DNA of 64,000 nucleotides from Pseudomonas sp. B20(2017) (GTDB lineage: Bacteria; Pseudomonadota; Gammaproteobacteria; Pseudomonadales; Pseudomonadaceae). The DNA is taken from NCBI RefSeq assembly GCF_002113125.1, contig NZ_NEJP01000004.1:62001-126000 (forward strand), written 5' to 3'. Positions 1 through 8,005 of the stretch are shown in pieces (positions within the stretch are counted from its first letter, which is position 1; every line of letters begins with the position of its first letter). Under the pieces are notes generated by a model that made no database searches, was not told the DNA's origin, and saw nothing but the letters and a program-made list of their open reading frames with translations. The translations under genes were made by a program, and so were the position numbers.

Positions 1-1128
1 GCGGCTTCGACAACAGCGACCTGACCATCGCCAACGGCACATTGAGCAACGTCAGCAGCAGCGACGGCGGTATCACCTGGACCGCGACATTCACCCCGAC
101 GGCCAATGTCACTGACGCTACCAACCTGATCAGCCTGAACAATGCCGGCGTGACCAACGTCTCAGGCAACAGCGGTATCGGCAGCACGGATTCCAACAAC
201 TTTGCCATCGACACCGCGCTGCCAACCGCCACCATTGTGGTTGCCGACAACCGCCTCGGTATCGGTGAAACCACCACCGTTACCATCACCTTCAGCGAAG
301 CGGTGATCGGATTCGATCTGGGGGACATCAGTGTCGCCAACGGCTCGTTGTCGAACCTGGCCAGCAGCGACGGCGGCGTGACCTGGACCGCGACCTTCAC
401 GCCGACAGCCAACGTCAACGACCCGACCAATCTGATCCTGATCGACACCGCTGGCGTCCAGGATCTGGCCGGCAACCTCGGCACGAGCATCGCGATCTCC
501 AACAACTACATCCTCGATGCGACCCGGCCGACGGTGAGCATCGTGGTCGCCAACCCGCACCTGGGCATCGGCCAGAGCACTACGGTGACTTTCACGTTCA
601 GCGAGGCGGTGAGCAATTTCGACCTGTCCGACTTGAGTGTGACCAACGGTGACCTGAGCAACCTGACCAGCAGCGACGGCGGCAAGACCTGGACCGCGAC
701 CTTCACGCCGAACGCGAATGTCACCGACCCGAGCAACTTCATCGCGCTGGACACCAGCAACGTCACCGACCTGGCGGGCAACGCCGGCAGCACGGTGGCG
801 GTGTCGAACAACTACGCCCTCGACAGCGAACGGCCGACCGCCACGGTGGTGATCGCCAATCCGAACCTGGGCGTCGGCCAGACCTCGCAGGTGACCATCA
901 CCTTTAATGAAGCGGTAAGCGGTTTCGACCTGTCGGACCTCAGCGTGGCCAACGGCACCTTGTCCAACCTGAGCAGCAGCGACGGCGGCAAGACATGGAC
1001 CGCGACCCTGACGCCGAACGCCAACGTCAACAGCGCCAGCAATGCGATCAGCCTCAACACCGCCGGGGTCAGCGACCTGTCGGGCAACAGTGGCAGCAGC
1101 GTCAGCAGCTCCGGCAATTACGTGATCA
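1..1128 (+). repeat. Tandem 306-bp coding repeats (Ig-like domains)
   Basis: About three and a half copies of a 306-bp unit are visible and continue upstream of the window. The anchor AGCGACGGCGG starts at 60, 366, 672 and 978, spaced exactly 306 bp. Copies differ by many synonymous changes, so this is an old protein-domain repeat rather than a recent DNA duplication. Confidence 0.9.
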
Positions 1129-1721
1129 ACACGGTGCCGCCGGTTGTGCCTCCGGTGACACCGACTTCTCCGCTGATCGTGGTAACACCGGATCCGGAAT
1201 TCCGCAGCAGCGATCCGGTCGCGCCGACACCACCGCCGAACATCCCGCTCCAACCGGTCGTCTTCACGCCGCCCACCGGCGACCTCGGTTCACCGCTGAC
1301 TTTCGCGCCGTTGTTCGAGCAACGGGTGATCGGCAACGGCATCCGTCCGCTGGGGGATATCTTCATCAACCGCGGTGCGCTGAGCCCAAGCTTCATTGCC
1401 CAGGTCTTCACCAGCAGTGACAACGGCGGTGACGGTTCCGGTCATGGTTTCCTCGGATTTGGCGGCGGCGATGGCGGAGTGTTCGGCAGCAGCACGCTGT
1501 CGAGCCTGTTCAATCAGGACAGCAGCACCGAGCGCGACTCGCTGAACGCCTTCGACCGTCACTCGATCAAGGGCGGTGATATTTCCCAAGGCCTGCGCGG
1601 TGTGTTCGGCGCGCCGACCCTGGGCCAGCAACTGCAACAGATCAAGGACAGCGAGCAGCACCGGGTCGACAACCTGGCGGCAGCACTGCAACAGGTTGGC
1701 ATCAGCGAAATGCCGGCCTGA
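1..1721 (+). CDS. Large Ig-like repeat surface protein, C-terminal part (5' end outside window)
   Basis: The reading frame is open from the first base, so only the C-terminal part of the protein is present. It contains tandem beta-sandwich repeats of the bacterial Ig-like adhesin kind. The block SSDGG-x-TWTATxTP recurs at DNA positions 60, 366, 672 and 978, an exact 306-bp (102-residue) period. After the last repeat comes a Pro-rich linker (about 1130-1270), a Gly/Ser-rich stretch (about 1420-1500) and a Gln-rich, probably helical tail ending EMPA. There is no LPxTG motif, no beta-barrel end and no obvious RTX nonapeptide repeat in this part. Such proteins are usually secreted, often by type I systems, and mediate adhesion. 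The TolC-family gene 48 bp downstream supports secretion. Likely target of the modification enzymes that follow, which is inference. Confidence 0.85.
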   Translation, partial: GFDNSDLTIANGTLSNVSSSDGGITWTATFTPTANVTDATNLISLNNAGVTNVSGNSGIGSTDSNNFAIDTALPTATIVVADNRLGIGETTTVTITFSEAVIGFDLGDISVANGSLSNLASSDGGVTWTATFTPTANVNDPTNLILIDTAGVQDLAGNLGTSIAISNNYILDATRPTVSIVVANPHLGIGQSTTVTFTFSEAVSNFDLSDLSVTNGDLSNLTSSDGGKTWTATFTPNANVTDPSNFIALDTSNVTDLAGNAGSTVAVSNNYALDSERPTATVVIANPNLGVGQTSQVTITFNEAVSGFDLSDLSVANGTLSNLSSSDGGKTWTATLTPNANVNSASNAISLNTAGVSDLSGNSGSSVSSSGNYVINTVPPVVPPVTPTSPLIVVTPDPEFRSSDPVAPTPPPNIPLQPVVFTPPTGDLGSPLTFAPLFEQRVIGNGIRPLGDIFINRGALSPSFIAQVFTSSDNGGDGSGHGFLGFGGGDGGVFGSSTLSSLFNQDSSTERDSLNAFDRHSIKGGDISQGLRGVFGAPTLGQQLQQIKDSEQHRVDNLAAALQQVGISEMPA

Positions 1722-1769
1722 CAACACACAACAACTCACATATGTGCGGGACCTAGGGGCGATCCAGGG

Positions 1770-3284
1770 ATGAAGAAAAGTCAGAAGTTGTTCGGCGCCA
1801 GCTTGCTGGCGCTGGCGATCAGCGGATGTGCAGTGACCAGTGAACCGATCGAACGCAGTGTCAGTGAACAACGGGCCCGGGCCGACTTGCAAAGCATGTA
1901 CAAGGGCCAGGAACCGCTGAGCGGTCCGCTGACCCTGCACCAGGCCATGGCCCGCGCGGTGAAATACAACCTCGAAGGTCGCTTGAAAATCATGGAGGAA
2001 GCGCTGGCCAAGCGGCAGCTCGACCTCGCCAGTTTCGACATGCTGCCGCGCATGGCGCTGGACGCCGGTTACGTCGGGCGCAACAACGTCAGCGCCTCCA
2101 GCAGCCAGAGCGTGCGCACCGGCACCCAGTCCTTGGAACCGTCGACCTCCCAGGACCGCGACCGCGACGTCGCCGACCTGACCATGGTCTGGAACGTTCT
2201 CGATTTCGGCGTCAGCTACATCAGCGCCAAGCAACAGGGCGACCAACGCCTGATCGTTCAGGAACGCCGGCGCAAGGTGATCAACACCATCGTTCAGGAC
2301 GTGCGCTCGGCCTATTGGCGGGCGATGGCCGCCGAACGCCTGCTCAAGCAGATCGACAGCCTGATGGCGCGGGTCGACACCGCCCGCCGCAACAGCGAAA
2401 GCATGAGCGAACAGCGCATCGGCGATCCGGTGCAGTCCCTCGGTTATCAGCGTTCGCTGATCGAAGCGACCCGGCAACTGGAAGAACAGCGCCGCGCGTT
2501 GTCGCTGGCGAAAACCGAACTGGCGACCCTGATCAACCTGCCGCTGGGCACCAACCTGACCCTGGCCACCGATGACGGTTATCAGATCCCGGAACTCAAG
2601 GTCGATCTGAGCAAACTCGAACAGGAAGCCCTGACCAGCCGTCCGGAACTGCGCGAGCAGGATTACCAGACCCGGATCAGCGCCGCCGAAACCCGCAAGG
2701 CCATGCTGCGTCTGCTGCCGGGCCTGGAGTTCTCCGCCGGCGGGCATTACGACAGCAACTCGTTCCTGGTCGAGCAGGGCTGGGCCGACTATGGCGTCAA
2801 GGTCACCTGGAACCTGTTCAACGTGATCTCTGCCCCGGCGGCCATTGATGTGGCCAAGGCTGGCGAAGAAGTCGCTGCTGCGCGGCGTCAGGCGATGTCG
2901 ATTGCGGTGCTGGCGCAGCTCTACGTGGCCAACGCCAACTATCAGGAGGCGCTGCGCCAGTTCAAGACCAACCAGCAACTGTCGGACATCGACGGGCAAA
3001 TCGTCGGTCAGTTGCGTAACCGTCGTCAGGCCGACGGCATTGGTGAGCTGGATCTGATTCAGGGCGAACTCAATACCTTGCAGGCGGATCTGCGGCGCGA
3101 TCTGTCCTACGCCGATCTGCGCAATGCTTACGGCCAGATTTTCGCCAGCGCTGGTCTCGACCCGCTGCCGGATCAGGTGCAGTCGACCGAAGTGCAGTCG
3201 ATCGCCACTGCGCTGGCCAATCGCGAAGCGGCGTGGGCCTCGGGGAATATTTCGGTTCCGGTGGCCCATGCCTCCGCGCAGTGA
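1770..3284 (+). CDS. TolC-family outer membrane efflux/secretion lipoprotein
   Basis: A 504-residue protein of the TolC/OEP family, the outer-membrane channel of type I secretion and efflux systems. It starts with a lipoprotein signal (LAISGC, lipidated Cys20), then two long alpha-helical coiled segments and beta-strand segments typical of OEP repeats (for example TMVWNVLDFGVSY and VKVTWNLFNVIS). It lies 48 bp after the Ig-repeat protein and overlaps the APS kinase gene by 17 bp, so it belongs to the same transcription unit. No ABC ATPase or membrane fusion protein is in the window, so its inner-membrane partners must lie upstream or elsewhere. I infer that it exports the adjacent repeat protein. 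A drug-efflux role is less likely from context. Confidence 0.85.
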   Translation: MKKSQKLFGASLLALAISGCAVTSEPIERSVSEQRARADLQSMYKGQEPLSGPLTLHQAMARAVKYNLEGRLKIMEEALAKRQLDLASFDMLPRMALDAGYVGRNNVSASSSQSVRTGTQSLEPSTSQDRDRDVADLTMVWNVLDFGVSYISAKQQGDQRLIVQERRRKVINTIVQDVRSAYWRAMAAERLLKQIDSLMARVDTARRNSESMSEQRIGDPVQSLGYQRSLIEATRQLEEQRRALSLAKTELATLINLPLGTNLTLATDDGYQIPELKVDLSKLEQEALTSRPELREQDYQTRISAAETRKAMLRLLPGLEFSAGGHYDSNSFLVEQGWADYGVKVTWNLFNVISAPAAIDVAKAGEEVAAARRQAMSIAVLAQLYVANANYQEALRQFKTNQQLSDIDGQIVGQLRNRRQADGIGELDLIQGELNTLQADLRRDLSYADLRNAYGQIFASAGLDPLPDQVQSTEVQSIATALANREAAWASGNISVPVAHASAQ

Positions 3285-3873
3285 CGTATTGGCGCCGACC
3301 GCCAGCATCAGCCGTGCCCAACGCGAGGCCCGCAACGGCCATCGCGGCACGGCGATGCTGCTGACCGGCTTGCCGGCGGCGGGCAAATCGACCCTTGCCC
3401 AGGCGTTACATGCCGAGTTGTTCAGTCGCGGTCTGCAAAGTGTGGTGCTCGATGGCGATGGCCTGCGCGTCGGGCTCAACCGTGACCTGGGTTTTACCGA
3501 TGCCGACCGCCTGGAAAACATCCGCCGTGCCAGTGAGCTTGCAACGTTGCTGGTGGAGAACGGGCAGATCGTGATTCTGGCGATGATCGCGCCGCTGGCG
3601 GAGCTGCGCGAAGTGTTTGCCCGCCGTTTGGGCGAAGACTATCGCGAGGTCTGGTGCAGCGCTGCGCTGGCGGTGTGCGAGCAGCGCGATCCGAAAGGGC
3701 ATTACGCCCGGGCCCGACGCGGCGAGCTGGCCGGGTTCACGGGTGTGTCGGCGCCTTACGAAGCGCCGGCCCAGGCTTCGCTGGTGCTCGACACCGGCAC
3801 GCTGACGGTCGAAACCTGTCTGGACCGCTTGCTGACCTGGCTCGGAGAAACAGCGGTGTTGCCCAAGGTATGA
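3268..3873 (+). CDS. cysC: Stand-alone adenylylsulfate (APS) kinase
   Basis: A 201-residue CysC-type kinase that converts APS and ATP to PAPS, the sulfate donor of sulfotransferases. Walker A GLPAAGKS is at residues 34-41, DGDGLRVGLNRDLGF at about 62-76, and the late motif GELAGFTGVSAPYEAP is clear. The Ser normally found in the S-x-I-S-P segment is Ala here (AMIAP, residues 105-109). That residue carries the phosphate in the E. coli enzyme but is not generally essential. The start ATG at 3268 gives the standard length; an upstream extension in the same frame overlaps tolC too far. It overlaps the next gene by 4 bp (ATGA). A separate APS kinase beside a sulfotransferase points to dedicated PAPS supply rather than cysteine synthesis. 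Confidence 0.85.
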   Translation: MPPRSDVLAPTASISRAQREARNGHRGTAMLLTGLPAAGKSTLAQALHAELFSRGLQSVVLDGDGLRVGLNRDLGFTDADRLENIRRASELATLLVENGQIVILAMIAPLAELREVFARRLGEDYREVWCSAALAVCEQRDPKGHYARARRGELAGFTGVSAPYEAPAQASLVLDTGTLTVETCLDRLLTWLGETAVLPKV

Positions 3874-4655
3874 GCCGACCGGCGTTCTCGCGGTTGCCGG
3901 TGACGGTTGACCTGCCGTTGCTGTTGCAGGCGCTGTCGGCGATTGACGACGCTGCCTGGCGCGGCCATTTCAACACCGCTTATTTCGCCGGCGACTGGAG
4001 CGGCGTGGCGCTGATTTCCGCCGCCGATGCGCTGACCGAATTGTCCCCCGGCAGCGCCGAACCCGTCCAACGCGCCCCTTGGCTGAATGATGAGCGCTGG
4101 CAGCAGGCCCTGCGGGATCTGCCGCTGGAAATCGTCAGTGCGCGGTTGTTGCGACTGGGGCCCGACGGGCAGATTCATGAGCATCGCGACTACGATCTTG
4201 AGGGCCCGGACGCCGATTTGCGCCTGCACATTCCGCTGCTCAGTCCGCCCGCCGTGGACTTCTGGCTCGACGGCCAGCGGATGCCGATGACGGCGGGGGA
4301 GTGCTGGTTTCTCGATCTCGCCCGACCGCATCGGGTCGACAATCGCGACCGCACGGCTCGGGTACATCTGGTGCTCGATTGCCGCCCTGCGCCCTGGCTG
4401 GAGCAGATGATCGCTGACGGTTTGCCGAGTACTCCGCTGCCTGATGGCGCGGAGACGGCGCTGCAGCGATTTCAACGGTTGCTGGTCACGGATCCGTTGC
4501 TGTCCGCAACGTTGCAGGCACTGCACGACCCTGAAGCATTCACCGCTCAGACGCTGACGCTGGCCGCTGAACGCGGTCTGCATTTTTCCCGTGAAGAATT
4601 GCTTGCGGCGATGCGCAACGGTCGCCGGTCATGGAACGAACAATGGCGTCTGTGA
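3870..4655 (+). CDS. Aspartyl/asparaginyl beta-hydroxylase-like protein with C-terminal Nif11-like segment
   Basis: A 261-residue protein. Residues about 85-170 fit the cupin core of Asp/Asn beta-hydroxylases, Fe(II)/2-oxoglutarate enzymes that hydroxylate Asp or Asn side chains. Visible are the first metal His in HEHRD (103-107), a second His in ARPHR (His154) and an Arg in RVHLVLD (Arg164) suited to bind 2-oxoglutarate. The C-terminal part (about 198-247) looks like a Nif11 domain: spaced F, L, DP, L, DPEAF, G and FSxEEL. Nif11 domains are known mainly as leader peptides of ribosomally made modified peptides. ATG at 3870 overlaps the cysC stop, and the end overlaps the sulfotransferase by 25 bp, showing tight coupling. 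The substrate is unknown; the upstream repeat protein is a candidate. Confidence 0.75.
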   Translation: MSRPAFSRLPVTVDLPLLLQALSAIDDAAWRGHFNTAYFAGDWSGVALISAADALTELSPGSAEPVQRAPWLNDERWQQALRDLPLEIVSARLLRLGPDGQIHEHRDYDLEGPDADLRLHIPLLSPPAVDFWLDGQRMPMTAGECWFLDLARPHRVDNRDRTARVHLVLDCRPAPWLEQMIADGLPSTPLPDGAETALQRFQRLLVTDPLLSATLQALHDPEAFTAQTLTLAAERGLHFSREELLAAMRNGRRSWNEQWRL

Positions 4656-5617
4656 ATTTCGACGGCTGGTTGCCGATCCGCATCTGGAAAACCGCCGGGC
4701 AATGGCAGGTCGACTGGTGCTGGTTTGGTGACACACCGCTGCATCAGCCGTTCTTTCGTGAGGCCGTCGAAGACGCGTTGCGTCTGCCGTTCAATCAGGC
4801 GTTCCGCCGGCAAACACCCTTGTCGGCGCTCATGGATTGGCAAGCGCTCAGTCCGGGTCTGCCGCCGAGTGCCTTCATCCTGCACGCCTCGCGGTGTGGT
4901 TCGACGCTGATCAGCCAGATGCTTGCCCGGCTCGACGATCACATCGTGGTCTCGGAGCCGCCGCCCCTTGATGCCTTGCTGCGCAGCGATCTGCCGGACG
5001 AAGAACGCCGCACGGCCATCGCCGGGCTGCTCTCGGCGTACGGTCAGCGCCGGCGCGATACGGAGCAGCGGCTGGTGATCAAGCTCGACGCCTGGAACAT
5101 CGGCGAATGGCCGTTGCTGCACGAGTGTTTTCCCGATACGCCGTGGCTGTTTGTCTATCGCGATCCGCTGGAAATTGCCGTCTCGCACCTGCGCCGTCCC
5201 GGCCTGCACATGGTGCCGGGTGCGCTCGGCGATTGTGTGCTGGACGATGATTTGCCGTTCGAGGGCCGTGAGGATTTCATTGCCCGGCGGCTGGGGCGCC
5301 TGCTGGAGGCGGGGTGGGTGCATTGCCGTGATTCTGCCGGGTTGGTGCTCAATTACAACGAATTGCCCGACGCGATGAGCGGGCGGCTGGCGCGGTTTTT
5401 CAAGTTGAGTGCCGCGCAGAGTGAACAGGCGTTGGCGGCGACGGCGCAGCACGTGAAGCAGCCGTCACAACCCTTTGTCGTCGATGGCGAACACAAGCGC
5501 CGCGAGGCTTCGGTGCTGTTGCAGGCACGGGTTGAACATTGCGCCCGTGCCACTTACGTTGCGCTGGAACGCTTGCGTGCGCTCACGATTTCGCCGACAG
5601 ATCCGCCATCCCCTTGA
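4631..5617 (+). CDS. Sulfotransferase family protein
   Basis: A 328-residue PAPS-dependent sulfotransferase-like protein. The 5'-phosphosulfate loop is seen as [14 protein letters not shown] (about residues 85-98), and a later [14 protein letters not shown] segment fits the 3'-phosphate binding site. It has no signal peptide, so it would act in the cytoplasm before export of any substrate. It overlaps the hydroxylase gene by 25 bp; a second possible start (ATG 4643, MASVNF) would shorten the overlap. With the APS kinase three genes upstream it forms a PAPS-making and PAPS-using pair. Its 3' end overlaps the convergent slipin gene by 35 bp. The acceptor could be a hydroxylated Asp/Asn, Tyr or Ser of the adhesin, or a small molecule. 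Confidence 0.8.
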   Translation: MERTMASVNFDGWLPIRIWKTAGQWQVDWCWFGDTPLHQPFFREAVEDALRLPFNQAFRRQTPLSALMDWQALSPGLPPSAFILHASRCGSTLISQMLARLDDHIVVSEPPPLDALLRSDLPDEERRTAIAGLLSAYGQRRRDTEQRLVIKLDAWNIGEWPLLHECFPDTPWLFVYRDPLEIAVSHLRRPGLHMVPGALGDCVLDDDLPFEGREDFIARRLGRLLEAGWVHCRDSAGLVLNYNELPDAMSGRLARFFKLSAAQSEQALAATAQHVKQPSQPFVVDGEHKRREASVLLQARVEHCARATYVALERLRALTISPTDPPSP

Positions 5618-6347
5618 GCAGTTCGATCGGCAACGGAAAGACGATGGTCGAGCTCTTGTCGCCGGCAATCGAACTCAAGGTCTGCATGTAGCGCAACTGC
5701 ATGGCACCGGGCTGGCGGCCGAGCATTTCGGCGGCCTGCATGAGTTTTTCCGAGGCCTGCAATTCGCCTTCGGCGTGGATCACCTTGGCGCGCCGTTCCC
5801 GCTCGGCTTCGGCCTGCCTGGCGATGGCGCGCACCATCGACTCGTTGAGGTCGACGTGCTTGATCTCGACGTTGGCAACTTTGATCCCCCAGGTGTCGGT
5901 CTGGGCGTCGAGCACTTGCTGGATGTCGATGTTCAGGCGTTCGCGCTCGGCCAGCAATTCGTCCAGCTCATGTTTGCCGAGCACTGCGCGCAGGGTGGTC
6001 TGGGCCAGTTGGCTGGTGGCCATGAGGAAATCTTCGACCTGGATGATCGCTTTCTGTGGGTCGAGCACGCGGAAGTACAGCACCGCGTTGACCTTGACCG
6101 AGACGTTGTCGCGAGTGATCACGTCCTGTGGCGGCACGTCGAGGACGATGGTGCGCAGATCGACCCGGACCATTTGCTGTACCACCGGGATCAGCAGGAT
6201 CAGCCCCGGCCCCTTGACCTGCCAGAAGCGTCCGAGCTGGAACACCACGCCGCGCTCGTATTCGCGCAGGATGCGGAACGTCGAGCCGGCCAGGGCGATC
6301 AGCAACAGCAGCAGCGCGACAAAACCGATTTGCAGACCCATGATCAC
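5583..6347 (-). CDS. Slipin (stomatin/SPFH-family) membrane protein
   Basis: A 254-residue SPFH-domain protein: one N-terminal membrane helix (about residues 4-22), then a PHB/band-7 core ([37 protein letters not shown]) and a C-terminal helical oligomerisation region ([16 protein letters not shown]). Slipins form membrane-associated oligomers and are usually paired with NfeD, as here. GTG at 6347 overlaps the nfeD stop (GTGA), which supports that start; ATG at 6341 is an alternative. Role: membrane microdomain organisation or protein quality control. The exact client is unknown. Confidence 0.9.
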   Translation of the reverse strand: MIMGLQIGFVALLLLLIALAGSTFRILREYERGVVFQLGRFWQVKGPGLILLIPVVQQMVRVDLRTIVLDVPPQDVITRDNVSVKVNAVLYFRVLDPQKAIIQVEDFLMATSQLAQTTLRAVLGKHELDELLAERERLNIDIQQVLDAQTDTWGIKVANVEIKHVDLNESMVRAIARQAEAERERRAKVIHAEGELQASEKLMQAAEMLGRQPGAMQLRYMQTLSSIAGDKSSTIVFPLPIELLKGMADLSAKS

Positions 6348-6871
6348 TCTCCGAGCGGTGCCGCGTCAGTCGCGGCCACTTGCAGCAACAGGCCCTTGCG
6401 CCCGACCACCCGCACCGGTTGCCCGGTGTGCAGCGGCGTGGCGCTCAGCACCTGCCAGCGTTCTCCCTGCAATTGCACCCAGCCGTTGCGGCTGTCTTCC
6501 GGTTGCACCACCGTCACCGCCGTCACACTGCCAAGCAAGCCGGCATCGCCGCTGACCGGGTGGCGCGGTCGGGTTTTCAGGGCGCGGATCAGCAGCGCGA
6601 TCAGCAGCAGGGCGCTGACCAGGCCAAGGCCGATCATCATCGGCACCGGCAGTTCGGCGTTGCTCAGGATCAGTGCGCCGATCACAAACATGACGATGCC
6701 GCCGAGGCCGATCACCCCATAGTTGGGCAGCGCGGCTTCGGCGATCAGAAACGCGATGCCCACGGTGATCAGCCACAGACCGACCGGGCTGACAGCGGTA
6801 AACGGGGTGTCCGCCGCAACCACCGATCCACTCAGCAGCAACAGGGCAAACGCACAGCAACGGATGTTCAC
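6344..6871 (-). CDS. NfeD family protein (short form)
   Basis: A 175-residue NfeD-type protein: signal-like N-terminus, three or four membrane helices (about 20-105) with the family pattern [19 protein letters not shown], then a C-terminal OB-fold domain (about 115-170, [20 protein letters not shown] and [11 protein letters not shown]). It lacks the ClpP-like protease domain of long NfeD proteins. It is the first gene of a two-gene operon with the slipin, overlapping by 4 bp. It probably tethers or stabilises slipin oligomers. Confidence 0.9.
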   Translation of the reverse strand: MNIRCCAFALLLLSGSVVAADTPFTAVSPVGLWLITVGIAFLIAEAALPNYGVIGLGGIVMFVIGALILSNAELPVPMMIGLGLVSALLLIALLIRALKTRPRHPVSGDAGLLGSVTAVTVVQPEDSRNGWVQLQGERWQVLSATPLHTGQPVRVVGRKGLLLQVAATDAAPLGE

Positions 6872-7067
6872 GTGACCCTCCGCGAGAGTCAGGGCTTGTT
6901 CTTACAGTCTAGGTGAGGCTGTGGCTGGATGAATTTTGATCAATTCTCCCGCCCCGCCAGTGGGCGGATTTCCCGGTGCTCGCGGCTCGCCGGACTAGAC
7001 TTTCAAGGACAGCCACAGCGTTTCATTACCGTCCGCCGCGCAGCGTCGGCGGGCACCGAGGTGCATC

Positions 7068-7529
7068 ATGCGTATGGCCAAGAAAGTGCAGAGCAGCCTC
7101 AACCGGGCGCAATGCGAATATGACATCGTCACCCACCCGCACTCGTCCAGCAGCCTGGAAACGGCGCGGGTCTCCGGAATTGCCGCAGAACGGGTGGCCA
7201 AATCGGTGATCCTGGACGACCGTCACGGGCACTACCTGATGGCGGTGCTGCCCGCCAGCCGCCACCTGGACTTGAGCAAGGTGCGCAGCAGCGGCGAATG
7301 GCAAATCACTCGCGAAAGCAATCTGGCGCATATTTTCGACGACTGCGAACGCGGCGCCGTACCGCCACTGGGCGATTCCTACGGGTTGGACATGGTCATC
7401 GACCCGCTGCTGACCCGGCAGAAAGACATCTACTTGGAAGCCGGCAACCCCAACAACCTGCTGCACATGAGCATGCCCGAATTCCTGAAGATGGTGCCGC
7501 ATGCGCAGGTGCGGGAGTTGAGTCAGTAG
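7068..7529 (+). CDS. YbaK/ProX-type aminoacyl-tRNA editing domain protein
   Basis: A 153-residue YbaK/EbsC-like protein that would hydrolyse wrongly charged tRNA in trans. The family pattern is visible: AKSVILDDRHGHYLMAVLPASRHLDLSKV and AVPPLGDSYGLDMVIDP (the conserved GxxPP-x-G type loop). Several members also respond to stress or bind other aminoacyl groups, so the amino acid cleared here cannot be told. It is monocistronic, divergent from nfeD, and followed by a REP pair. The start at 7068 (MRMAKK) could also be 7074 (MAKK), which is the more common family start. Confidence 0.85.
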   Translation: MRMAKKVQSSLNRAQCEYDIVTHPHSSSSLETARVSGIAAERVAKSVILDDRHGHYLMAVLPASRHLDLSKVRSSGEWQITRESNLAHIFDDCERGAVPPLGDSYGLDMVIDPLLTRQKDIYLEAGNPNNLLHMSMPEFLKMVPHAQVRELSQ

Positions 7530-7556
7530 CTTTTTTAGCGTCTGTGCCGACGCCAA

Positions 7557-7618
7557 TCGCGAGCAAGCTCGCTCCCACAGATTCTGCGCTAAACCTGTGG
7601 GAGCGGGCTTGCTCGCGA
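7557..7618. repeat. REPIN (inverted pair of REP sequences)
   Basis: Two REP arms in inverted orientation, TCGCGAGCAAGCTCGC...CACAG and CTGTGGGAGCGGGCTTGC...GCGA, with a short spacer. They follow the YbaK gene and may act as an mRNA 3' end or gyrase/IHF site. Confidence 0.85.
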
Positions 7619-7658
7619 AAAATCTTTCACACCCTATAAATCTCGCAGGAGTTCCGAC

Positions 7659-7904
7659 ATGGAAAACCCGACGCACAGCCTCCCATCCCTGTTCAAGCAA
7701 CTCGGCCTGGACAACGACCCGGTCAGCATCGACCAGTTCATCGCCACCCATTCCCCGCTCAAACCCGAACTGCACCTGTGCGACGCGTTTTTCTGGACCA
7801 AGAGCCAGGCAGATTTCCTGCGCGACGAGATTCTCGATGATGCGGATTGGGCGGAGGTGGTGGATCAGTTGGATGTGATGTTGAGAAAAGGAAGGAATGT
7901 GTAA
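7659..7904 (+). CDS. DUF2789 family protein
   Basis: An 81-residue acidic protein matching the DUF2789 pattern: LFxQLGLxxD near the N-terminus, HxPLKPELHLCDAFFWTKSQADFLRDEIxDDADW in the centre. A good ribosome site (AGGAG) lies 7 bases before ATG 7659. The function is unknown; the family is common in Pseudomonas and related gammaproteobacteria. It stands alone between a REPIN and the fic gene. Confidence 0.85.
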   Translation: MENPTHSLPSLFKQLGLDNDPVSIDQFIATHSPLKPELHLCDAFFWTKSQADFLRDEILDDADWAEVVDQLDVMLRKGRNV

Positions 7905-8005
7905 AAAAATCTGTGGGAAATGGCTGAAATGTAAAAAAAACATGCGTCCAGTAAAAAAAACTGAGCTTTAATCGCCTCAGTGAATTTTTCCTGAGGATGT
8001 TTCCC

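Noticed and set aside
60..1000. Regular 306-bp repeats as a possible CRISPR-like array
   Set aside because: The unit is far too long, lies in frame in a protein, and has no short spacer structure.
1290..3521. 743-residue minus-strand frame opposite the adhesin tail and TolC gene
   Set aside because: Shadow frame crossing three real genes; the plus-strand genes carry clear family motifs.
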